A DNA stretch of 64,000 bases from Flectonema sp. DT1601 (taxonomy: Eukaryota; Euglenozoa; Diplonemea; Diplonemida; Diplonemidae). Below are positions 31,948 to 45,095 of the stretch, one piece after another. The DNA lies in contig OZ025829.1 in the NCBI GenBank assembly GCA_964019425.1, forward strand, positions 682,001-746,000, read 5' to 3'. Numbering within the stretch: position 1 is the stretch's first letter; every line of letters begins with the position of its first letter. The notes below the pieces were generated by a model. It had not been told where the DNA came from and searched no databases. It saw nothing but the letters and a program-made list of their open reading frames with translations. The position numbers were made by a program, and so were the translations under genes.

Positions 31948-33171
31948 TATCGAAAATAAGAAGATAATGATTTAGCAAAAAAAAAGAATATTCTATCAAA
32001 CTGTGCGTTTTCTAAAATAACGGCACACGTTCACATTAAAACTTTTAATGAGAGAGAAGCGAGTTTCACTAAAAGAGACTTGAGATTGTATCGCGTCTAT
32101 TCACACTAAACTCCTTTTTTTTTTTTTTTTTATTCCTTTTTTTTTTTTTTTGATTTTATGACTTCCTTTCCTTTAACAAAAGTCTCTTCATGTTTTTTTT
32201 TTTTTTTTATTTTTTTTTTATTGGTTGATATTGCTCTTCCCTGACTCGCTAAGGCTAGCAAAATAGTGACTGCGGTGCAAGTCGTATGTAACCTGAAGAT
32301 TCTTTTTAAAATTATTATTATTATTTTACATCTTTTGAGGGTTGTATTCTATTCAAAGAAACTCTCTCTAACTTACTACAGCAATGAGTTTTGTTTCTTC
32401 GTATCATCATGTACGAAGGACAATGTGAGTATTGTTTTACTCCAACTTTTTTAAAGAAAACAAGAAAGTCAACAAACTTCATTATCAGTATGCTAACAAG
32501 AAAAAAAAAAAAGAAAAAAAGAAAAAAAAAGCGGTTACACCGTTTTAAGATACAGATTATTTTTGTCATTACTGTCGAAGGGAATAGTTGAGCTACGAGG
32601 AGAGGGGGGGAAAAGAAATTCTAACCCTAAACGAGATTCCTGGTTTAGGGAAAAGAAAAGAAAAGAAAGAAAGAAAAAAAAAATCCTTTTATCAGAAATA
32701 ATTCTTGTGAAAAATTAGAGAGATTTTTTTTTCCCCTCAGAAAAAGTTATTCTTGTTTACAGTATGGTTTTGTTAAAACTGCACCTTTTTTTTTTTTTTT
32801 TTTTTAAGTGGCTGGTTTTTTTTTTTTTTTTTTGCCACAATTTCTTTTAGATTTGGTTGTTTCTTTTTGTAGGAACACTTTACCCCTCTCTTCTTGGTGT
32901 TAGAATTGTATGAGTTGTACAGACTGGTTTAGATAAAAAAGGGATTTAAAAACAAAAGATTTTTTCTTTCTTTTCTTTTTCTAATTGTTAAAAAATTGCC
33001 TTCAGAGAGGTCTGTACTTTCGATTTTTTATTTATTTGTTATTTATTATTATTATTATTATTTTTAATAGTGATTAGATTTGCTTTTATAAAATTATTAA
33101 TCATTTTTTTTTTTTTTTCATTTTTTCCTCTCCCACCACAAGGTTTTTTTTTATATTTAATTAAAAAATAA
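31948..33171. other. T-rich spacer
   Basis: Poly-T tracts (32118-32150, 32786-32805, 32817-32833), A/G-rich stretches near 32640-32685 and an ATT microsatellite near 33041-33063. A pyrimidine-rich stretch ending CCACCACAAG at 33143 may be the acceptor for the next gene. No gene is supported. Confidence 0.75.
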
Positions 33172-35298
33172 ATGGATGATGGAAAGAGTAGTAATGCATC
33201 GCTTGATCTTGGAACCCCAGTTCACATTGAAGATAAGCAATGGACACCAGCAAGACCTAAAAACATGAACCCAATGATGACGCCAAATAATCAAGTCATG
33301 AGGCCTTATAAAGTAGCTAATGAGGGAAGACCTCCAATGCAACCACTTGCTGACAATTTGTGGACAGGTAAGAGCTCCGCTAAGGGGTGGTCTCTAACTC
33401 CTGTCGCGAGAATACCAGCAGCAAATACCAAAGGAAGTCAAGGAAAATACGGATCGCTATTAAAGAGTTCTTTATGTGCGAAGGCTGTTAATAGAAAAGC
33501 AAAAGGAGGACTCGGACTTGCAACTGCTTTATCGAGTCAAACTCATGGTAGGCTACCACCTCCAACTAGAAATACAGCGACAAGCAGTAACGTTCCATCT
33601 CTAACACTGTCTCCTTCTGTTATAGGAATCACTCCTTTGGATTCAAAAAAACACAAACCAAAACCAAAAGCATTTCTTCCATCAGCATGGTCTTCCTGTT
33701 TTGACATGCATTCTTTAAGAGAACCTGTTGATACTGGTATTTATGGTGAGAGTTTTAAGAAAGATGATCCAATATCCGTTGAAGACAACACTTCTCAGCG
33801 ACTAAATATGGATGACTCAGATATTGAGCTTTCCGACTCTGGCAACTTATTAAAATCAACATCTACAACAACAAAGCAATCTCGATTTCGAAAAAAAAGT
33901 TCAAAAAAATCTTCAGCGTCATCAAATCTTGAGATCGAGTTCGATTCCCGTCAAAGCACCGAATTGCTTAGAAAATCCTCGAAAAGATACTGTGATAGTG
34001 AATCTGATGATGAGACTGTTAGTAGCAATTTGTTAAAGAGAAAGAAAATAATTTCTCCAATATCATCCAGTGAAATTCAATCAATAATTGACTACGATAT
34101 AAATGATGATACCACGAATGATAAATCGATAATGTCTGGAATCTCACCTGTTAAAATAACTCCACCAAAACGTCAATCAGCTTTGGGATTTTCACTTATA
34201 AGCACTCCTCCAGATTTGGCAAAAGCTTCGAAGTTTATGAGGTTCAATTCCAATATAAAACCAAATGGAAGAATAAACAACAACGTAGTCCAATCAGACG
34301 CAGCAACGGTATCTTCAATCGTGGGGATGGAATCAAGTGAAGGCAACTCTCCAGTTGGAATGCCGAGCAGTGTTTTCTTATCAAACAATAGAAATACCAA
34401 CATTACATCAACCAGTACAGATCTATTTAAAAAAGCAGATAGAATATGTAAGGAAGTTGATGTGTCGGTGTGCTCTCATGATGGAGAAGACTTGACTGCG
34501 GTGTCAACAAATTTGATAAATATGAACCAACCGACATACTCACCAGCTACAACGGGTGAGGTTAATCAATACTTTGAGGATTTAACATCAACAGGATTTG
34601 AAGAAACGAACACAACCAGAACGAAATTAGAACAAACTACCGTACCATCAGACTCTGTTATGTCTGCGTGTAGTGATTACGGTCATGAAGATCATTCTGT
34701 TTCTGTAGCAGTAGATATTCCTCGCAGTACCACTGCTTATACGAACACTGCAATGTCAGACATCAATGAAATGTGTCACGAAGTAGAAACAGCAGGTCTT
34801 CAAAGTGGTGTTGGTGACTACGATCATATCGTTGATCCAATCGATTCTTATTCAGCAGCTGGTAAAACAGAAATTTCAATTCAAAAATCATCTATAAAAT
34901 CATCTCTTAAAAAGAGAAGTAAATCAAAACAGTCGAATCCTTGGAAGGGAGGAGTTCCACAAACCCCATCTGAATATTCTTATAACGGAATGTATGCTCC
35001 TCCTCCTCCATCAAGTGTTTCATCATTCCGAACTTCAAAGATCACTGGAGGTGATGTTTTCGCAACACCAGGAGCAGTTTCAACTAAAAGCTGTAGTTCT
35101 GATGTAATACAAGACCCGGCAGTGATCGCGAGAATGGGTTGGACTCCGTTAAAAAATGGTCCCATTGAGGGACCAACGGGATTCCCGTGTCCTCAATTCT
35201 CATCACCTCTTGAGGAACAACAATGGAAAGATCAAGCATCGGAATGGATACAAAATTTCAACAGCTATATCGACGACTGCGACAATGTTGAGCTCTAA
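33172..35298 (+). CDS. Large Ser/Thr-rich disordered protein, 708 aa
   Basis: I do not recognise this protein. It is hydrophilic and rich in Ser, Thr, Asn, Pro and Lys, with many S/T-P sites (for example TPPK, SPVK and LTPVAR) that could be CDK/MAPK targets, and basic patches such as RFRKKSSKKSS that could be nuclear localisation signals. The C-terminal 130 residues hold the better conserved-looking part: NPWKGGVPQTPSEYSYNG and a terminal helix EEQQWKDQASEWIQNFNSY. No membrane span. A cell-cycle or chromatin role would fit the composition but is only a guess. The ATG at 33172 opens the frame after a T-rich leader. Confidence 0.75.
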   Translation: MDDGKSSNASLDLGTPVHIEDKQWTPARPKNMNPMMTPNNQVMRPYKVANEGRPPMQPLADNLWTGKSSAKGWSLTPVARIPAANTKGSQGKYGSLLKSSLCAKAVNRKAKGGLGLATALSSQTHGRLPPPTRNTATSSNVPSLTLSPSVIGITPLDSKKHKPKPKAFLPSAWSSCFDMHSLREPVDTGIYGESFKKDDPISVEDNTSQRLNMDDSDIELSDSGNLLKSTSTTTKQSRFRKKSSKKSSASSNLEIEFDSRQSTELLRKSSKRYCDSESDDETVSSNLLKRKKIISPISSSEIQSIIDYDINDDTTNDKSIMSGISPVKITPPKRQSALGFSLISTPPDLAKASKFMRFNSNIKPNGRINNNVVQSDAATVSSIVGMESSEGNSPVGMPSSVFLSNNRNTNITSTSTDLFKKADRICKEVDVSVCSHDGEDLTAVSTNLINMNQPTYSPATTGEVNQYFEDLTSTGFEETNTTRTKLEQTTVPSDSVMSACSDYGHEDHSVSVAVDIPRSTTAYTNTAMSDINEMCHEVETAGLQSGVGDYDHIVDPIDSYSAAGKTEISIQKSSIKSSLKKRSKSKQSNPWKGGVPQTPSEYSYNGMYAPPPPSSVSSFRTSKITGGDVFATPGAVSTKSCSSDVIQDPAVIARMGWTPLKNGPIEGPTGFPCPQFSSPLEEQQWKDQASEWIQNFNSYIDDCDNVEL

Positions 35299-35904
35299 AA
35301 TCTTTTGCCAATTTTTAAATAGGCAATTATCCCACAGGCCATAGCCTCAGGCATTCATGAGACAATTCATCAACAATAATTAGTAGACAACTTCAACAAG
35401 ATAATAATAGTAATAATAATAATAAAGGATGCCTTCTGAAAATTCATATTAAAGCTCAGATTTATTAATTTATACGTGGGAGCTAAAAGTGGTATATTTG
35501 TGTTTGCCAAACCACTCTTGGGTTCTCTGGTAGGAAGAAAAAAAAAAAAAAAAAAAAAAAAGTAGTGAATTTTTAAAAAAAGAAAATTTAAAAAAAAAAA
35601 AAAAAAAAGTTTCACCCCTTTGTTTCCTCATATAGATTAGATTTACTGTCTGCGAGTTATTGTTTTTTTTTTTTTTTTTTTGCACAATTAGAACTACCCT
35701 TTGTGACTCTTCTACTAAATTAGAATATAGCGATTTCTTAGCATTCTCTTTATCAGATCAACATAGTGAACATAGTAATTAGTTCAGTTCAATAAGCCTG
35801 GTAGTGTCATTTCTTATAGCCAACAGGGTTCATAAAGTAGGTAATTATTTGAATAGGTTTTATCTTTAATTCTCATCAACAGGTCTACTGGATCATACAA
35901 CACA
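35299..35904. other. Spacer before transhydrogenase
   Basis: A-tracts at 35537-35562 and 35590-35608, a T-tract at 35662-35680, and the acceptor TTCTCATCAACAG ending at 35882, 22 bases before the next start. No gene is supported. Confidence 0.8.
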
Positions 35905-38900
35905 ATGTCGATGCGATGCATGGGTCGCAAATGGCGTGTAGGTACGCAGCAGATGATGTTTGCTACTCAGCAACGGGCTCTCGTTGAGAGACAGCAGCGG
36001 TTTTATGCTTCTCACTTACATGGGAAGACTGATCCCATTCCTTTTACGGAATTAACTGTTGGTGTCCCAAAGGAAACCTTTGCAAGAGAAAATCGTGTTG
36101 CTGTGACCCCAACTAGTGTCGCATCTCTTGTGAAAGCTGGTTACAATGTCAACATCGAAAAGAACGCCGGTCTCAAGGCAGAGTTTCGTGACTCTGAATA
36201 CGAGGCAGCTGGCGCGAAGATCGTCGACTCGAAGGGAGCATTCGGTTCCGACATTATTTTGAAAGTCAACCCACCAGATGTTGCAAAGGAAATCCCTCAA
36301 ATCTCAGAGGGAGCTTCTTTGGTTTCATTTATTCAACCAGCTCAGAATGGAGAACTTGTCGATTCTTTAAAGAAGAAGAACATCACATCCTTTGCAATGG
36401 ATTGCGTACCGAGAACTATTTCCAGAGCTCAAACTTACGATGCTTTATCATCGATGGCTAATATTGCCGGGTACAAAGCAGTCATTGAGGCTGCAAACAC
36501 TTACGGTCGATTCCTCTGCGGTCAAATGACTGCTGCGGGAAAGACCCCACCTGCTAAGGTACTCGTCATCGGTGGAGGTGTAGCTGGTCTTGCTGCCATC
36601 GGATACGCAAAGAGTCTTGGAGCAATTGTTCGTTGTTTTGATACTCGTCCTCCAGTAAAGGATCAAGTGAAGTCTATGGGTGGTGAGTTCTTGGAATTAA
36701 AAGGATTCGAACTTGAAGACGGAGTTGGTGGCTACGCTAAAAAGATGTCTCAAGACTTCATCGATGCTGAAATGAAGATGTTCGCTGAACAGGCAAAGGA
36801 AGTTGACATCATCATCACCACAGCACTCATCCCAGGACAGCCTGCTCCTAAACTATTCTCTCAAGAGATGGTTGACAGCATGAAACCTGGTTCAGTTATC
36901 GTCGACTTAGCAGCAGCAGCTGGTGGTAACGCTCACTACGCTACCAAAGATGAACACATTGTTACTGACTCTGGTGTTCATGTTATTGGATACACTGACT
37001 TGCCTAGCAGACTTCCAACTCAATCATCGACACTGTACAGTAACAACATCGTTAAGTTTCTTCTTACTCATCAGACTAAGATTGAGAAGGGTGATGTTCC
37101 AAAGTTTGCTATTGATCTTGAGGATCCTGTTACCAGAGCCTTCACTGTTACAAAGGGAGGAGAGTTGTTGTGGCCTGCACCTGTAGACCCACCACCACCA
37201 CCACCAACTGAAGAAGAAGTTGCTAAGAAAAAAGCTGACGATGCCGCTCTTGTAAAGTCACAGGAACACGAACGCATTGTTGCTAAGCCTTGGAGAGACA
37301 CAGTCTACGCAGCTACTTGGGTTGGTGTTGGTCTCGCTACTCTTGGAGCTGTTGGTGCTTACGCTCCAGCCAGTTTAATTGGAACTACTACAATCTTCAC
37401 TGTGTCTGTTATTGTTGGATATCAAGTTGTTTGGGGAGTTGTTCCTGCTCTTCACTCACCTTTGATGGCTGTGACTAACGCTATTTCTGGTTTAGTTGTT
37501 ATCGGTGGACTGGCTGTGTTGGGATCACCAGGCGCTTCTTTAGCAACAATGGACCCGATCGTGGTGGGTCTTGCAACTGGAGCTGTATTGTTCTCATCTG
37601 TTAACATTGCTGGTGGTTTTAACATTACTTTGAAGATGCTTCAAATGTTTAGACGTGATGGTGATCCAAATGAATACAACAACTTGTACGCAGTCCCAGC
37701 AGGAGCCTTCCTCGCAGCTAGTTGCGCGCTTCAGTTGGCAGGTGCAGGAAGTGGTGTTCAATCCATGGCTTACTTAGCGGCATCAACATTCTGCATCATG
37801 TCTATTTCTGGTCTTGCTTCTCAAGCAACATGTCGTCAGGGAACTATGTACGGTCTTTGTGGTGTCACTATTGGTTGTGTTACTACCTTAGTCGGATTCT
37901 ATGGAGTAGTTGAACCACAACTTATTATGATAATGCTTGGATCTATGGGTGTTGGTGGTTTAGCTGGTTTTGTTGGTTCCAATAAAATTGAACTTACTGA
38001 ACTCCCACAAATGGTTGCTCTATTTCATTCATTTGTTGGTGTTGCAGCATCCGCTGTTTGTATTTCAACATTCATTCACGAACTTCCTCACTATGGTTCA
38101 GATCCACTTGTGAACTTCCATAAGGCTACTGTTTACGTTGGAACCTTCCTTGGAGGTATCACCTTAACTGGTTCTCTTGTAGCATTTTCAAAGCTTGCTG
38201 GATACATGGGAGGTTCCCCTCTAAAATTCCCCGGTATGGATGCTGTTAATGCTAGTATTGGTGTTGCTCTTGCTGCTGGTCTTTACCAATTTATGACCCT
38301 TCCACTTGACCCAACTCTTGTTAACTACCTTTGGGGTAACATGGGTCTTTCATGTGTTCTTGGGTTTCTGCTTACTGCTGGAATTGGAGGAGCTGACATG
38401 CCTGTCGCTATTACTGTTCTTAACTCGTACTCTGGTTGGGCAATGGCTGCTGAAGGTTTTCTTCTTCAGAACAACCTTTGTGTTATTGTTGGAGCATTAG
38501 TAGGTTCGAGTGGTGCTATTCTTTCTTACATTATGTGTGTCGCAATGAACAGAGGAATCTTTAATGTTATTTTTGGTGGTTTCGGAACATCATCAACATC
38601 AACGGGAGAAGCGAAGACGTACAGTGGAGAAGTCAAAGAAATCGTAACTGAAGAGATGGTTCAAGAGTTAATCAACGCTAAGACTGTTGTCATTACTGTT
38701 GGATTTGGTCTTGCGATGGCTAAGGGACAGTACGCTATTGCTGCAATTACTCAAATGTTAAGAGATCATGGAGTCAAGGTTAGATTCTGTGTTCATCCTG
38801 TTGCTGGAAGAATGCCTGGTCAGCTCAATGTGTTGTTAGCTGAAGCTAATGTACCATATGACATTGTGATGGAAATGGAAGAGATTAACGAAGACTTTGA

Positions 38901-39171
38901 AGAAACCGATGTCTCTTTAGTTATTGGAGCAAACGACACCATCAACTCTGCAGCACTCGATGACCCAAACTCACAAATCGCTGGAATGCCTGTTTGCCAC
39001 GTCTGGAAAGCAAAAATGTGCTACGTCATGAAGCGTTCGATGGGCTCTGGTTACGCAGGAGTCGACAACCCAGTGTTCTTCAACGATAACACAAAAATGT
39101 ACTTTGGTGATGCCAAGAAGAATTGTGAAGCTCTTCAGTCTGGAATCTCCTCAGCACTTAAGCTTGACTAA
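35905..39171 (+). CDS. NNT: Mitochondrial NAD(P) transhydrogenase
   Basis: The 1088-aa protein couples proton flow across the inner mitochondrial membrane to hydride transfer from NADH to NADP+. Domain order is dI (about 50-430, with the NAD-binding [11 protein letters not shown] at about 222), a proline-rich hinge, multiple membrane helices of dII (about 470-870), and dIII (about 900-1088) with the NADP-binding [29 protein letters not shown] and GANDT motifs. This is the single-chain order found in animals, not the inverted PntB-PntA fusion of several parasites. The Arg/Gln/Met-rich N-terminus without acidic residues (1-35) is a mitochondrial presequence. Acceptor at 35882. Length is the same as the animal enzyme. 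Confidence 0.97.
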   Translation: MSMRCMGRKWRVGTQQMMFATQQRALVERQQRFYASHLHGKTDPIPFTELTVGVPKETFARENRVAVTPTSVASLVKAGYNVNIEKNAGLKAEFRDSEYEAAGAKIVDSKGAFGSDIILKVNPPDVAKEIPQISEGASLVSFIQPAQNGELVDSLKKKNITSFAMDCVPRTISRAQTYDALSSMANIAGYKAVIEAANTYGRFLCGQMTAAGKTPPAKVLVIGGGVAGLAAIGYAKSLGAIVRCFDTRPPVKDQVKSMGGEFLELKGFELEDGVGGYAKKMSQDFIDAEMKMFAEQAKEVDIIITTALIPGQPAPKLFSQEMVDSMKPGSVIVDLAAAAGGNAHYATKDEHIVTDSGVHVIGYTDLPSRLPTQSSTLYSNNIVKFLLTHQTKIEKGDVPKFAIDLEDPVTRAFTVTKGGELLWPAPVDPPPPPPTEEEVAKKKADDAALVKSQEHERIVAKPWRDTVYAATWVGVGLATLGAVGAYAPASLIGTTTIFTVSVIVGYQVVWGVVPALHSPLMAVTNAISGLVVIGGLAVLGSPGASLATMDPIVVGLATGAVLFSSVNIAGGFNITLKMLQMFRRDGDPNEYNNLYAVPAGAFLAASCALQLAGAGSGVQSMAYLAASTFCIMSISGLASQATCRQGTMYGLCGVTIGCVTTLVGFYGVVEPQLIMIMLGSMGVGGLAGFVGSNKIELTELPQMVALFHSFVGVAASAVCISTFIHELPHYGSDPLVNFHKATVYVGTFLGGITLTGSLVAFSKLAGYMGGSPLKFPGMDAVNASIGVALAAGLYQFMTLPLDPTLVNYLWGNMGLSCVLGFLLTAGIGGADMPVAITVLNSYSGWAMAAEGFLLQNNLCVIVGALVGSSGAILSYIMCVAMNRGIFNVIFGGFGTSSTSTGEAKTYSGEVKEIVTEEMVQELINAKTVVITVGFGLAMAKGQYAIAAITQMLRDHGVKVRFCVHPVAGRMPGQLNVLLAEANVPYDIVMEMEEINEDFEETDVSLVIGANDTINSAALDDPNSQIAGMPVCHVWKAKMCYVMKRSMGSGYAGVDNPVFFNDNTKMYFGDAKKNCEALQSGISSALKLD

Positions 39172-39220
39172 AAAGTCGGGGGAAAAAAAAATGCTTGGTG
39201 GGGAGGGAAGCAAAAACAAT

Positions 39221-39254
<34 letters not shown>

Positions 39255-39667
39255 ATAGAAGAACAACAATTTTCAAAAAATTAAAAAAAGAAAAATATTT
39301 TTTTTAGCAAAGTGGAACAAATGTTATGTAAAAAAAAAAAAAAAAAAAAAGGAATCAAAGCAGTTTTTGATTTTATTAACTTGACGAAAAGCAAAAAAAA
39401 TTATATACCCAAAACGAACACATGAATTGAAGTATAAGAAGTCCATTGAGATTTTGCAGCCATGCAGTCTCCCGGGAGTTTTTATATAGTAACCCCCAGG
39501 CACTTACTTGCCTGTACACGATCGACAAAAAATGATTTCTTTTTTTAAATACATTTTTTCCTTTTTCCCCCTTTTTTTTTTTTTTTGCAAAAAAATCCTC
39601 TTGTGAGAATCCATTTGCTGAAGCAAGTTGAAAACCAATTTAAAGTTCTTGCCCCAGTGTTGCACAG

Positions 39668-39698
<31 letters not shown>

Positions 39699-40050
39699 CC
39701 AAGTATCTCTTACTTATTTTCTCGTTTTTTAGTTCTTTAAGCTCCAACATAGTGCTGTGTTAAAATTACGTACGAAAAAAAAAAAAAAAAAAAAAAATTC
39801 TTGTTAGTTGTTCCGTGAAATGTCAACTCGGAAAGTTTTACTCTCTCTTATTTGCACTTTTTTTTTTAAATTTATTTTTTTTATATTGTTGTGTGTTGGG
39901 AGTCATTTTTCCCCTGCTCTTTTTTTTATTGAGTGTTCTTACATATTAAACCATTCCCTCCAGAGTCACACCCGTGTAATTTGTGATTCGCTACCCCAAA
40001 TGTACGAAAAGGAGGGAAACGCTTGTGTTTACGTGAGAGGAATGCCCGTG

Positions 40051-40087
<37 letters not shown>

Positions 40088-40635
40088 TTCTCAGTGAGTG
40101 TGCAACGATCTGGTGAGACTCTCCTTTATAAAGAAAGGAAGAAAAAAAAAAAAAAGAAATTCGCAGTGTTGAAAGTTGTCTTTTTGTTCTTTTTCTACGT
40201 TGATCAAGACGAAAGGAGCATTTTTTAGAAAAAAACGATTTTTTTAAACGTCAAACGCAGAAACCAGGAAAAACACACATTTAGATTAGGGTGAACGAGG
40301 GGAAAACTCAAAACCCTCTCCTATTCTTTAATGTAAAATAGGTATTCCTAATGCTTTACACTAGTGCAAGGTCAAAGAGTGTCTTTTCATTTTTTTTTTT
40401 TTTTTTTTTTCCCCTTTCAATTTTTTAACTTACTCTACACTCACACATAGCCTTTCGTGGGGTTTTATGTGTCTCCTCCCGTATGTTGCTTCCGTATGTA
40501 CCTTCTAATTCTATGGTCTTAGGTATATTAACCAAGATAGGACATTGTTGTAGAAGTTTCTTATACCTTGCTGATGAGAAGTGTCTCTGCAAGAATGTAT
40601 TATTTGCTCAACGATAAATTAAAAAAAAAAACAAT

Positions 40636-40666
<31 letters not shown>

Positions 40667-41788
40667 GCTTTAAAAAAAAGTCTTTGCGAAAAAAAAATAA
40701 TTAATTCCCCTGCCCTTCCCCCGTCAATAACATTCTCTTCTCTCTCGTTTTTTTTATTTTTTTTTTTTAATACTCCCGCGTTGTCCTGTTCAAAGGACCT
40801 TCATCTTCTTTACTTTGGTAAACTCTTAATTTTCAGAGCACATCCTTTGAGAAGAATGGATAAATTACTCGTTTTGCTTGTGTGTGTGCGGGGTGGAAAT
40901 TTAAAATAAAACTTTGCAAAAAAAGAAAATTACAGAAATGATTTTTTTTTTTGCGGATTCAAAATAGCTACCCATCACCATATGCCATAACTTCTCTTTT
41001 TACCTGTGACAATTTAAATTGTTCGGTATAGAAAAAAAAAGGAAGAAAGGTACACACTTTCGGGTACATATACATATCAAAAAAAAAAACTGCTGTTCGG
41101 CAAAACCGATTCAGTTATTTGGGGTGATAAATAGTTGTGCGGTACACGACCCCTCCTTGTGGTTTTCAGGGACTCTTGGTATGTTTTTAGAAGAAAAAAA
41201 AATTAAAAAAATATTTATAAAATTAAATTTAAGAAAAGGGCTTTTGGAAAAAAAAAATATTTTAACGATTGATACTTCTTTAGAAATCTCTCCAAAAGAA
41301 AGCTTAAGTAAAAAAAAAAATTACAATTTTTTCCCAATTCCTCCCTCATCCCATTTCCTTTATTTGCTCATTAGCTTTTTTCTCTTTTTTTTTTTCCATT
41401 TTTTTTTTTTCTTAATTAGTCGGGCTTCCTCTTCATATATTTTTTGTTTTCTTTTTTTACCGTTTCCCGTATTAGCTCCCACTACCTTTTCTCTTTTTTT
41501 CTTTTTTTTTTTTTCTAAGTCACTACCCCTGAATAGGTGTTTCAGCTTTTACTTAATTTCTCTACTTTCACCCCTAATCAGGAACACGGAAAAAGAGATG
41601 TGTATGCAGTTAACTTAGAAATATTAATTATAATGTAAAGTACTCTGCGTCATCTGACATAGTGTTTTACTCAGCTGGCTACGTTAGGCATCACTATTTA
41701 GTTCAACCGTATCCTTAAAGTAAAAAAAAAAAAAAAAAAAAAAATTATTTTATTCTTTCAAAAAAATAAGGGGGGTTGGGCACTAATC
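39172..41788. other. Spacer with poly-A tracts and repeat C copy 2
   Basis: Dominated by poly-A (39222-39250, 39669-39696, 39776-39797, 40051-40083) and T-tracts. Frames of 100-200 codons here are Lys/Phe translations of these tracts and are not genes. A dispersed repeat copy lies at 41583-41670. A weak acceptor (AAATAAG ending at 41770) precedes PWP2. No RNA gene is recognised. Confidence 0.75.
41583..41670. repeat. Dispersed repeat C, copy 2
   Basis: AACACGGAAAAAGAGATGTG through CATCTGACATAGTGTTTTAC matches 9174-9262. Immediately after it, GGCATCACTATTTAGTT...GTATCCTTAAA (41690-41718) resembles the middle of repeat B at 59358-59500, so B and C may be parts of one longer element. Confidence 0.6.
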
Positions 41789-44700
41789 ATGCGAACCGAT
41801 TTTAAGTTTTTAAACTTGTGTGGAGGAGTCTACAGTCAGGGTAACCTACTATTCACGAAGGGTGGAAAGGAACTAATAAGTCCGATTGGAAACCGTGTTG
41901 GAAGATACGACCTTGTGAACAGCAGCAACAGAGCTAGTCAGTTTGAATGTCTTAAGGACGTTGCTTGCATGGATATAAGTGAAGATGAGGAGTTGTTAGT
42001 AGTAATTGATACTGATGGGAGGGGGTTGTTTGTTAATTATCCAGCTGAGGTAGGATTGGAAATATTAAACTTCAAACCTGGAACCAAAGTACTTAAAATC
42101 AGTCACGACGGAAGATATCTCGCAGTTGCTAATGGACGGGAGATTCAAGTGTGGTCGACACCACCAAACAGAGTTATGCAATACAGATCAGTTCATCTAC
42201 TGAAGAGATTAAATATTTGCTCAGGAGACGTGACGTCAATCACTTGGAGTCCTTGCAATAGATTCCTTCTAATCACATCTGAAGATTGCGCTGTTAGAAT
42301 TGTCCCATTGTCTTCAGAAGATGGTCCTGCTAAAGATTCATTCTTGAAGCCTCACGTGACACTTGCCGCTCATCGTTGTCCAGTAATAAATGCTTTCTTC
42401 TCTTTAACATCAAAGTGTATTATTACTGTAAGCAGTGATAGAAGTGTTATTGTTTGGAAGATGACTGACAGAGAACGTACTGTACAAAAAAAGAAACCTG
42501 AATCTGACGACTCTGAAGACGAAGAAGAAGAAGAAGAGGAAGAAGAACCAGAAACAGAAAGTAACTCAAAATCATATATCGACTTGTGCTCAAAGAATTG
42601 GATAGTTCAAACACAAACATACTTACAACATGATGCTCGTTTACAGACTGTTGAATACCACGCAGAGAAGGACCTGTTATTCGCTGGTTTCAAGAACGGA
42701 GTCTTCGGAATCTACACCTTAGGACTGAACATGGGAAGTGTTACGGCTGCAGGAAAGATGGATATTCGCTGTATTCACACTCTCTCTATAACAGAACAGA
42801 GTATAAGCACTGTAGTGGTCAGTCCTGGTGGTGACTGGGTTGGGTTTGGGTCAAGTAAATTAGGACAACTTTTAGTATGGGAATGGAAAAGTGAAACATA
42901 CGTACTAAAGCAACAGAGTCATTATCATGATGTAAACACTGTTGCTTTCTCTCCTGATGGTGCTGTGATTGCCAGTTCATCTGATGATGGGAAAGTAAAG
43001 TTGTGGAATGGAAGTACTGGATTCTGTTTTGCTACATTTAGAGATCATCAAGGTCCTGTTTCTGAGATTAGATTCAGCAACAATAACACTCTTTGGTCTT
43101 CGTCATCAGATGGTACAGTCAGAGGATACGATTTGAGAAGATATCGACAATTTAAAGTCTTACAGTCTCCAACAGCAGTTCAATTCACTTGCTTAGCTCT
43201 CGACCCATCTGCGGAACTGTTAGTAGCAGCATCCATAACAGATAATGATATTTACATGTGGTCAACACAGACTGGACAGCTACTCGACGTGTTTTCTGGT
43301 CATGATGCTCCTGTTGCCTCCCTTGATTTTCATGCTGATGGTTCAACCTTTGCATCAGCAAGTTGGGACAAGAGTGTTCGTATTTGGGAGGTGTACGGAA
43401 CTAAGAACGCAGCATCAAAGTCAGGCGCCGCTAAGATCACATCTCAAGAAGTGTTACAATTCAACACAGAGTGTGTTCAGTTGAGGTTTAGTCCTAACGG
43501 TAAGAGACTCGCTATTATTACTCATTCAGGAGAGATTGCGATTTATGATACAGAAGACTTGTCTAATGTTATTCCTGTTACAACTATCTCTGTTCACAGA
43601 GATGTAAAGGGTGGTTGGCGTAGTTCAGAAACAACAAATCCTTTTAAAAAAACAACTGGCCGATTCTTCGACACTATTGACTGGTCTCCCGACAGCGTGA
43701 ATCTAATGCTGGCTGGTAACAGTAAATGGATAGCAATGTACTCAGCTGATCAAGGGTATCTACTTCAGAAGTGGGCTGTTACTAATAATAGATCGTTAGA
43801 CGGTATGTCTGACGTCTATGACTACAGAGCAGACACTGAAGCTGGAAACATTCACACATTAGATCTTGACGACAGTGATGACGATGATGCTATGCGAAAA
43901 GTAATCAAGCTCCCCGGAGCAAAAAGAGGTGATCAGGGAAAGCGAAAGGCCACTCGTCCAATCGCCCGTTCTAAGTGCGTTCGCATGTCTCCAACTGGAA
44001 AAGAATGGGCAGCAGCTACAACTGATGGTTTACTGCTGTACAGTACTGAAGTAGATCTCAGACGTTTTAATCCATTACAACTAGCAATCGATCTCACTCC
44101 TGCTGCTGTCTATGGAGAGCTTGAAGAGGAACGTTTTATCACAGCCTTATTGAAATCATTAAAACTTAGCGACAGGGCAGTCACTGCTCGAGTTCTACAC
44201 GCCATCCCAATAACTGAAATTGCTTTTGTTTGTGATAACGTACCATCCGTATGTGTTATTTATTTTTATATCATTTTGTAAACATCTTATGGAAACTTCT
44301 TACCAAAACACTCACAGGAGCTGTTGGTGCCGCTTATCGACCTTCTCGGATCTGAGCTAAGCAGCGGTGTGCACATTGAGAGATTCTTGAGGTGGGCATG
44401 CAAGCTACTGTCACGTCACAGTTCGTACCTCCAAAAGCATTCAGCAGGTATGTATAGTGAAAGGTTTCTTCACAATTAGTTGGTGTAACAATCTCACTAA
44501 ACAACACAACAGCCACCGCAAGCGGTTCTCCAGCCGATGGACAGCTTCAAGCTGCACTCAAATTACTTCATCAACAAATTGCGAAGAGATCCGTTGAACT
44601 ATTAAAGTATGTAATCCTTTTTATATTATTGGAGTTGTTTTATGATATTTTGAAAATTCATAATAATAATAAAAAAAAAAAAAAAAAAAAAAAAAAATCA

Positions 44701-45095
44701 GATTAACTGAACAAAATAAACACTCGTTGGGTTACTTGAATGCGTCAGCATCACTTGCTTTGTATAAACCTGAGGATAAGAAGGAAGAAACAGTTGACGA
44801 GATTGAAATCGTTCCACAGTTGGGATTAGATGCCGACAATGTTATGGAAAGTAGACGCAAACATCACGGTGTCCATGATGAAACTACCCAACCTGTTGAA
44901 GAAGACATCAGTGATGATGCTTCTGTTGAAGATCAATCAGTAGCAGTTGTACAAAAGAAAAAAACATCAAAATCTCCGATAAAAATCAAAAAACCAATCG
45001 ACGGAGACGAAGAAATGGAACCATCGGAAACCACACAAAAAGTAAAACGCCCTGCCAAGAAGAAGAAAGTTGTTAAAAGGATTAAAAAGAAATAG
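41789..45095 (+). CDS. PWP2: PWP2, WD-repeat U3 snoRNP/SSU processome protein (four exons)
   Basis: Exons 41789-44248, 44318-44447, 44513-44606 and 44702-45095 join in frame to 1025 aa. The N-terminus (FKFLNLCGGVYSQGNLLFT...LISPIGNRV) and the many WD-type repeats (for example AFSPDGAVIASSSDDGKVKLWN and DFHADGSTFASASWDKSVRIWE) match PWP2/UTP1, a double beta-propeller of the UtpB complex that assembles on the pre-rRNA 5' region in the nucleolus. The C-terminal helical PWP2 domain starts near residue 775. An acidic insert lies at about 230-250, and a Lys-rich tail ends the protein, longer than in yeast or animals. Reading only the first exon would truncate the C-terminal domain. Confidence 0.95.
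44249..44317 (+). other. PWP2 intron 1, 69 nt
   Basis: Starts GTATGTG, ends CACTCACAG, phase 0. Its 3' end is identical over nine bases to that of the tubulin intron. Confidence 0.9.
44448..44512 (+). other. PWP2 intron 2, 65 nt
   Basis: Starts GTATGTA, ends ACAACACAACAG, phase 1 (splits an Ala codon). A/C-rich 3' end with CACTAAAC as a possible branch site. Confidence 0.88.
44607..44701 (+). other. PWP2 intron 3, 95 nt, with poly-A tract
   Basis: Starts GTATGTA and ends in a run of 27 A followed by TCAG, phase 2. Having a pure purine tract directly before the splice acceptor is the opposite of a polypyrimidine tract. Confidence 0.88.

Noticed and set aside
39808..41618. Frames of 102, 113 and 199 codons in the spacer before PWP2
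   Set aside because: Composition is almost entirely Lys, Phe, Ser and Leu from homopolymers, with no recognisable motif.
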